A DNA stretch of 64,000 nucleotides. Origin: Methylomonas sp. MK1. GTDB lineage: Bacteria; Pseudomonadota; Gammaproteobacteria; Methylococcales; Methylomonadaceae. A model generated the notes under the pieces. It saw only the letters and a list, made by a program, of their open reading frames with translations, had not been told where the DNA came from and did no database searches. The stretch spans positions 2,790,001 through 2,854,000 of the forward strand of contig NZ_AQOV01000001.1 in assembly GCF_000365425.1 (NCBI RefSeq), written 5' to 3'. Shown here piece after piece: positions 58,839 through 64,000 of this stretch; positions within the stretch are counted from its first letter, which is position 1; every line of letters starts with the position of its first letter. The position numbers and the translations under genes were made by a program.

Positions 58839-59396
58839 CTATAACCCTTTTTCATCGGCCAATGCCAGTGAAGACTGTTGTTCGCGCCAAGTGCCCGGCT
58901 TATCAGGTACGATTTCCATTAGCTCTATTTTGTCGTCGAGAATTCGCAGAATCTTGCCGTAATTTTGCCCCATATGATGCCCGACCTGGACCCGATGGAT
59001 AGTGCCGTCCCTAGCTCTTATCAAGCCCCAATAGCCTTTATCGTTACGCAGCGTTCCAACCATTCGCAGGCTATCAAGCGGATAAGCTTCCAACTCTTCC
59101 TTCCGACGCTCTATGTCGGGCTTAACACCGTTTATGCCGGAAACGTCGATACTGCTATCGTCATCCTTTCTTTCGATAGACCGAAAAGGATCCCGCAAAC
59201 CATCGGGTTTAAATATGAATGATTCCACCACTTTAATCTCGGGCAATGGTTCGATAGCAGCCTTGGGGCGGGCTTTTACTTCTTGAATATATTTTGTTAG
59301 ATCGCTGACATCATCCCCACCGCAACCCGTCATACCGATCAAAAGCAAACTCAATACCGGCAGAGTCGAATACACTTTCACGCTACCGCACATCAT
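58839..59396 (-). CDS. pilP: Type IV pilus assembly lipoprotein PilP
   Basis: A 185-residue inner-membrane lipoprotein with lipobox IGMTGC (Cys near residue 25). The mature part has the PilP pattern FIFKPDGLRDPFRS and a beta-rich domain LRMVGTLRNDKGYWGLIRARDGTIHRVQVGHHMGQNYGKI, which contacts the PilQ N0 domain. It overlaps the pilO stop (ATGATG around 59393-59396) and precedes pilQ by 2 bases. Confidence 0.95.
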   Translation of the reverse strand: MMCGSVKVYSTLPVLSLLLIGMTGCGGDDVSDLTKYIQEVKARPKAAIEPLPEIKVVESFIFKPDGLRDPFRSIERKDDDSSIDVSGINGVKPDIERRKEELEAYPLDSLRMVGTLRNDKGYWGLIRARDGTIHRVQVGHHMGQNYGKILRILDDKIELMEIVPDKPGTWREQQSSLALADEKGL

Positions 59397-60019
59397 TGAC
59401 CTCTCCTTTTCTTAGCTGCCGATCCGCCAGCGGCTTGCGCTGTTTCACCCTCGTTATAGGTTTTTATGGTTGCAGTCATGCTCATACCATCTTTGCCTTC
59501 TTTACCCAGCGGTGTCATCACCACATCGTGCACCGTCACAATCCTGGGTAGCGAAGCCAAACCGCTGACAAACAATCCCAATTCTTCATACTTGCCGACA
59601 ACATGGATACCAATCGGCAATTCGGAATAAAACTCCCTGTTAATTTCGGTACTGGGTTGAAACAATTTAAACTCCAGGCCACTCGCCAAACCGGTTTGGG
59701 AAATATCGACCAACAAGCTGGCCACTTCAGCCTTGGTGGGCATTTGCTTTAACATCTCACCTAGCGACGCTTCGATTTGATCCAGCTGGTCGCGGTAGTC
59801 CTGGAGGTTGACAGCCTTTTTCTGCTTAACTTCAAACGCGCTTTTCAAACTCTCTTCTTGCTTTTCAAGCACGTCCAATTCATCCAACTGCGGCACCGTC
59901 ACAAAGTACACGCCCGCAGCCGCTGTTAATACCGAAAAAATAAGTATGACAATGATTTTTAGCGGCGTTGGCCAGCTACCCGCCGAATTGATGTCCCAAT
60001 TTATTTCAGACAAATTCAT
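59393..60019 (-). CDS. pilO: Type IV pilus alignment protein PilO
   Basis: A 208-residue bitopic inner-membrane protein. One transmembrane helix lies at about 21-42 (PLKIIVILIFSVLTAAAGVYFV), then a coiled coil (LDELDVLEKQEESLKSAFEVKQKKAVNLQDYRDQLDQIEASLGEML) and a periplasmic ferredoxin-like fold with GLASGLEFKLFQPSTEINREFYSELPIGIHVVGKYEELGLF. It dimerises with PilN. It overlaps pilN by 4 bases. Confidence 0.95.
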   Translation of the reverse strand: MNLSEINWDINSAGSWPTPLKIIVILIFSVLTAAAGVYFVTVPQLDELDVLEKQEESLKSAFEVKQKKAVNLQDYRDQLDQIEASLGEMLKQMPTKAEVASLLVDISQTGLASGLEFKLFQPSTEINREFYSELPIGIHVVGKYEELGLFVSGLASLPRIVTVHDVVMTPLGKEGKDGMSMTATIKTYNEGETAQAAGGSAAKKRRGQ

Positions 60020-60588
60020 TTGACGGCTCCTGGTTGCGGCTTATCGGTCTTCTTACCTTGCTTGGCAGTCATCGTGAAGTCGTTCATCTGCCCGTCTTTT
60101 TTACCTTCACCTTTGATTACAGTAAGCACAGAGGTATTCATCCACGGCGAGTTATCGATAGCCCGCATGTATGCAGACACCCGCGCATTCGATTCCGCCT
60201 TCCCGTCCAAAGTCAAAACCGACCCGGCTTGGGCGAATTTCGTCAGGTAAATACCATCCGGCGTGGTTTTAGCCAATTCATCGAACAAATGCACCACCTC
60301 GGGCCGACTTTCCTGCAATTTTTGGATCACTTCAATTTTGGTCAATAACCTATTTTTCTTGTCTTCAATTTCCTTGATTTCTTGAATTCGCTTATCCAAG
60401 ATGGCTATTTCGTTTTGCAGAAGCGTGTTTCTGCGGGTCTGATATTCTTTGATCCCTTCGATATACATAAAGACGACGACCAAAATCAGTGCCGTCACCA
60501 AAATACCGGCACCGATACCCGCCACAAAATCCTGCTGCTTTTTTTTACGTAGCTCTTCTCGCCAGGGGAGTAAATTAATTCTTGCCAT
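60016..60588 (-). CDS. pilN: Type IV pilus alignment protein PilN
   Basis: A 190-residue bitopic inner-membrane protein. The start is set at ATG 60588, giving MARINLLPWREELRKKKQQ, the classic PilN motif that binds PilM; this start overlaps the pilM stop. One transmembrane helix (about 21-44) is followed by a coiled coil (NEIAILDKRIQEIKEIEDKKNRLLTKIEVIQKLQ) and a periplasmic domain. An in-frame ATG ten codons upstream would add residues inside pilM and is less likely. Confidence 0.95.
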   Translation of the reverse strand: MARINLLPWREELRKKKQQDFVAGIGAGILVTALILVVVFMYIEGIKEYQTRRNTLLQNEIAILDKRIQEIKEIEDKKNRLLTKIEVIQKLQESRPEVVHLFDELAKTTPDGIYLTKFAQAGSVLTLDGKAESNARVSAYMRAIDNSPWMNTSVLTVIKGEGKKDGQMNDFTMTAKQGKKTDKPQPGAVK

Positions 60589-61649
60589 TAATCGAAACTC
60601 CTTAACGCTAAACCGCACGCTATCATCATCGCTGGCGTATCGTTACTCAGACTTTGCGGCTTGACCCGATTAGAAAGCGCCATATTGATGAACGGATTGG
60701 CAATGTAAGAAGGGATGCCCAGATCACGTTCCACCAATTTGTCCAAACCCGCGATTGATGCGCAACCACCGGCAAGCACCAACGCATCGACGCCGCGATT
60801 GGCGCTAGAGGAAACGAAGAACTGCAACGACCTGGCGATTTGCTGCAACATGGCTTTTTTGAAGGGTTCCAGCACATCGGTTACGTAATTGTCCGGCAAG
60901 CCACCGTGCTTCTTGGCCAAACCGGCTTCTTCATAAGACAGGCCGTAGCGACGCTGAATCTCTTCGGTTAGCTGTTTTCCGCCAAAGCCCTGCTCCCGGG
61001 TATAAACAGTTTTACCTTCATGCAGAATGTTCAGCGATGTCATGGTTGCCCCAATGTCGGCGATTGCGACTGTCATATTGCCGGCACCTTCCGGCAACTG
61101 ATCCGCCAACAAGGAAAACGCATTTTCCATCGCAAAAGCTTCCACATCGACCACAACGGCTTTCAAGCCAGCATAGGCCAGCGCGGCAACCCTGTCCTCA
61201 ATATTTTCCCGCCGAGAAGCCGCCAGCAACACATCGACCATATCCGGATTATTTTTGGTGATGCCCTGAACTTCGAAATCGAGATTGACTTCGTCCAGCG
61301 AATAAGGAATGTACTGATCGGCCTCCACCATGATTTGCTCTTCCATGTCCCTATCGGACAAAGAGGCAGGCATCGAAATAATCTTGGTCATCACCGATGA
61401 ACCCGCAACCGCAACGCTCGCCTGTTTTGCCCGAGTACCGGATTGCTTTACCGCCGCTTTTATTACCGCGCCGATTTGCTCTATATTGGTGATGTTCTTA
61501 TCGACTATCGCATCCTGAGGTAACGGAGCCACAGAGTAACTTTCTACCCGGTAACGCGCACCGACCCGGCTCAATTCCAACAATTTAACCGCAGCTGTAC
61601 TAATATCCACACCCAGCACAGCCGACGGATTCCTGCTCAACCAGCTCAT
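60588..61649 (-). CDS. pilM: Type IV pilus actin-like ATPase PilM
   Basis: A 353-residue cytosolic FtsA-like protein that binds the PilN N-terminus and couples the motor to the alignment complex. ATP-binding features are VLGVDISTAAVKLLEL (phosphate 1), VAIADIGATMTSLNIL (phosphate 2) and LVLAGGCASIAGLDKLVERDLG (adenosine). First gene of pilMNOPQ; a 212-base AT-rich spacer separates it from the divergent mrcA and should contain both promoters. Confidence 0.97.
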   Translation of the reverse strand: MSWLSRNPSAVLGVDISTAAVKLLELSRVGARYRVESYSVAPLPQDAIVDKNITNIEQIGAVIKAAVKQSGTRAKQASVAVAGSSVMTKIISMPASLSDRDMEEQIMVEADQYIPYSLDEVNLDFEVQGITKNNPDMVDVLLAASRRENIEDRVAALAYAGLKAVVVDVEAFAMENAFSLLADQLPEGAGNMTVAIADIGATMTSLNILHEGKTVYTREQGFGGKQLTEEIQRRYGLSYEEAGLAKKHGGLPDNYVTDVLEPFKKAMLQQIARSLQFFVSSSANRGVDALVLAGGCASIAGLDKLVERDLGIPSYIANPFINMALSNRVKPQSLSNDTPAMMIACGLALRSFD

Positions 61650-61861
61650 GAATGAACCCTTTTTAGATCGAATATGATTGAATTTGGCTCAAGCATGCTC
61701 AGACGAGGCTTGCAGAACCCACATGGGCCTGAAGTATAGTAGATTTTTTTATTTTCATCCTCTTAGATAAACCACTTTACAAGTAACTTTAGGTTGTTCC
61801 CAAAATCAAAAGGGTTTATTTTGAATGGCAATTTGTATTTTAGCAGTGCGTTTGAATTTCA

Positions 61862-64000
61862 GTGCCCATTAAGAAAGCCCCCAAACCCAAATCCCTGATC
61901 AAGACACTTTTTAAGTGGCTGGCCTTCTGCTCGTTGGCTTTTATCGGCACATTTCTGATTGCTGTTTATTTTTTCCTGCTCGAACTCGACAAGGAGTTGC
62001 CGGATATAGACCAGTTACAACACGTTCAATATCAGATGCCGTTGAACATCTACAGCCAAGATAACCTGCTGATAGCTCAGTTTGGCGAGAAGCGCAGAAT
62101 CCCGACCAACATCGCGCAAGTGCCGCCGCAATTGATCAAGGCTTTCATCGCGGCAGAAGATGATCGTTTTTATAAACATAACGGTGTCGATTTCAAAGGC
62201 CTGCTGCGCGCGGTGAGCCAATTAGCCCTCACCGGCAAAAAGCGGCAAGGTGGCAGTACCATTACGATGCAAGTCGCCCGTAATTTCCTGCTCAGCAACG
62301 AAAGAACCTACTTACGCAAGCTCAAGGAAATCATTCTTGCACTGAAAATTGAGCGGCAATTTTCCAAAGATCAGATTATGGATCTTTATTTAAACAAAAT
62401 TTACATGGGTCAACGTGCCTATGGCGTAGCAGCAGCCGCACAAACCTATTACGGTAAAGATATTTCCGAGTTAGCTCTGCATCAACAAGCGATGATTGCC
62501 GGCCTGCCGAAAGCGCCATCCATTTACAATCCGATAGCCAATCCGCAGCGCGCCATAGAGCGACGGAACTACGTGTTGCGCCGAATGCTGGATCTAAACT
62601 ACATAAGCCAGCACGATTACGAAATTGCCGTGCAAGCAGTTGATAATGCGGAGATTCAGCCGATAAATGTCGAGCTACAGGCGCCATACATCGCAGAAAT
62701 GGTTAGGCAAGAAGTCATGTCCAAATACGGCGAGACAGCCTATACCTTGGGTTTGAAAATTTTCACCACCGTCCCCAGCCAATTTCAGTTAGCAGCAGAA
62801 GACGCTTTGCAAAAAACCCTGCACGAATATGACGAGCGCCACGGCTATCGAGGCTTTCCCCATAAAAATACGCAAAAAAACGGCGCTCAGCTAACCGACA
62901 ATGTTGTTGGAGATACCCGGCAAGCCCTGATAACGGCAATAGCCGACTCCGGTGTTACCGCAAAACTCTACGACAACACGCAAATTGCCATCGCCTGGAA
63001 AAATATTGAATGGGCAAAACCTTACCCGGAAAAAAATATCGGTACCGCAAAAGCGTTTCTTAAGCCGAACGACATCATCTGGGTTAGAGAACTCGTAAAG
63101 GACGAATGGGCGCTCACGCAAATTCCGGACGCCGAAGCTGCTTTTGTAGCGCTCAATCCCAACAACGGCGCAATTTTGGCCTTATGTGGCGGCTTTGATT
63201 TTTATCACAGCAAATATAACAGGGCTACTCAGTCCAAACGCCAGCCTGGCTCGGGATTCAAACCTGTTATTTACACAGCCGCATTAGAAAAAGGTTTCAC
63301 CGCAGCCAGCATTATTAATGACGCACCGATCGTGATCGAGGATCCTTCGCAAGAAAACGACTGGCGCCCGGAAAATTATAGTCGCCGTTATCTGGGCCCG
63401 ACATCACTGCGGGTTGCGCTCCGGGAATCGATCAATCTGGTTTCAGTGCGCTTGCTGCAGGAAATCGGAATACCCCAGGCAATCGATACGGCCATGCGCT
63501 TTGGTTTCGATAAAGAACAATTACCCGGCACACTGTCTCTGGCCTTGGGTAGCGGCTATGCCTCACCATTGCGCATGGCATCGGCCTATGCGGTCTTTGC
63601 CAATGGCGGTTTTTTGGTAAAACCCTATCTCATCGAACGCATTGAAGATCACAAAGGCAACTTGTTGTTTCAGGCAAACCCACCACTGGCATGCGCCGAT
63701 TGCCCCGACCAGGATCCGCCTCCACCGAACCGCGCGCCGCGCGCTATTTCAGCAAAAATCAATTTCCTGGCAAACAGCTTGCTGCGAGATGTTGTACAAC
63801 GCGGCACGGCAACCCAGGCCAAACAACTGGGCCGTAACGATTTGGCTGGCAAAACGGGCACCACAAACGAGCAAAGAGACGCTTGGTTCAACGGTTTTGC
63901 TACGGATATAGTGGCCTCTGCATGGATAGGCTTCGACAATTCATTACCGCTTGGTCACGGCGAGACTGGCGGCAAAGCGGCCTTACCGATGTGGATTAAA
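61862..64000 (+). CDS. mrcA: Bifunctional penicillin-binding protein 1a (partial, 3' end beyond window)
   Basis: 713 codons are visible and the frame is open at the window edge. The start is GTG 61862, since TGA lies three codons upstream and no ATG is in frame; the Shine-Dalgarno is weak. A cytosolic N-terminus and transmembrane helix (about 17-39) precede the GT51 glycosyltransferase domain (AAEDDRFYKHNGVDFKGL, catalytic Glu near residue 99; QGGSTITMQVARNFLL; YLNKIYMGQRAYGVAAAAQTYYGK). The transpeptidase has Ser464 in the SxxK motif (RQPGSGFKP), S523-x-N525, and KTGTT from K664. The N-terminal arrangement and OB-like insert fit PBP1a. Divergent from pilM, a conserved gammaproteobacterial arrangement. 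Confidence 0.95.
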   Translation, partial: MPIKKAPKPKSLIKTLFKWLAFCSLAFIGTFLIAVYFFLLELDKELPDIDQLQHVQYQMPLNIYSQDNLLIAQFGEKRRIPTNIAQVPPQLIKAFIAAEDDRFYKHNGVDFKGLLRAVSQLALTGKKRQGGSTITMQVARNFLLSNERTYLRKLKEIILALKIERQFSKDQIMDLYLNKIYMGQRAYGVAAAAQTYYGKDISELALHQQAMIAGLPKAPSIYNPIANPQRAIERRNYVLRRMLDLNYISQHDYEIAVQAVDNAEIQPINVELQAPYIAEMVRQEVMSKYGETAYTLGLKIFTTVPSQFQLAAEDALQKTLHEYDERHGYRGFPHKNTQKNGAQLTDNVVGDTRQALITAIADSGVTAKLYDNTQIAIAWKNIEWAKPYPEKNIGTAKAFLKPNDIIWVRELVKDEWALTQIPDAEAAFVALNPNNGAILALCGGFDFYHSKYNRATQSKRQPGSGFKPVIYTAALEKGFTAASIINDAPIVIEDPSQENDWRPENYSRRYLGPTSLRVALRESINLVSVRLLQEIGIPQAIDTAMRFGFDKEQLPGTLSLALGSGYASPLRMASAYAVFANGGFLVKPYLIERIEDHKGNLLFQANPPLACADCPDQDPPPPNRAPRAISAKINFLANSLLRDVVQRGTATQAKQLGRNDLAGKTGTTNEQRDAWFNGFATDIVASAWIGFDNSLPLGHGETGGKAALPMWIK

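Overview
The window comes from a gammaproteobacterial (type I) methanotroph, most likely Methylomonas or a close relative. The main evidence is a complete pmoCAB operon for particulate methane monooxygenase with intact copper ligands, together with gene orders typical of Gammaproteobacteria: lptM-lysA-dapF-DUF484-xerC, pilMNOPQ divergent from mrcA, and 16S-tRNA-Ile-tRNA-Ala-23S-5S. The genus is an inference; no database comparison was possible.

Layout. Positions 1-7.7 kb (+) hold a small membrane protein gene, aroE, three tandem HDOD-domain paralogues, the oligopeptidase prlC and a small zinc-ribbon membrane protein gene. From about 7.7 to 40.5 kb there is a large type VI secretion (T6SS) locus, nearly all on the minus strand. 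In transcription order it runs tagH(FHA)-tssK-tssL(OmpA)-tssM-tagF/pppA, tssA-tssB-tssC-hcp, tagJ-tssE-tssF-tssG-tssH, then an accessory block. The accessory block contains an M35-like metallopeptidase, a DUF6931-like gene, PAAR, vgrG, a 1458-residue Rhs protein with a peptidoglycan-binding domain, and a probable immunity gene. The lipoprotein gene tssJ lies beyond this block, separated from it by a + strand monooxygenase/iron alcohol dehydrogenase pair and a decayed Rhs fragment.

From 41.4 to 46.3 kb there is a small lipoprotein gene, pmoCAB with its terminator, intercistronic hairpin and sigma70-like promoter, and then a dead IS3-family element whose inverted repeats can be seen. Its pmo-proximal end lies about 35 bp upstream of the pmoC -35 element. 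Then come grxD and a complete rRNA operon (46.8-52.5 kb) with terminator, two boxA elements and a promoter. The right end holds the xerC/dapF/lysA cluster, the type IV pilus assembly operon pilMNOPQ and, divergently, the first 713 codons of mrcA (PBP1a), cut by the window edge.

How the genes work together. The T6SS locus appears to encode the full core: TssJLM membrane complex, TssAEFGK baseplate, TssBC sheath, Hcp/VgrG/PAAR tube and tip, and ClpV. It also has the post-translational regulators FHA, TagF and PppA, the last two fused in one protein. No PpkA-type kinase is visible. Candidate cargo is the Rhs C-terminal toxin and the M35-like protease. The methane oxidation genes are unrelated in function and differ in base composition and codon use, as expected for very highly expressed genes.
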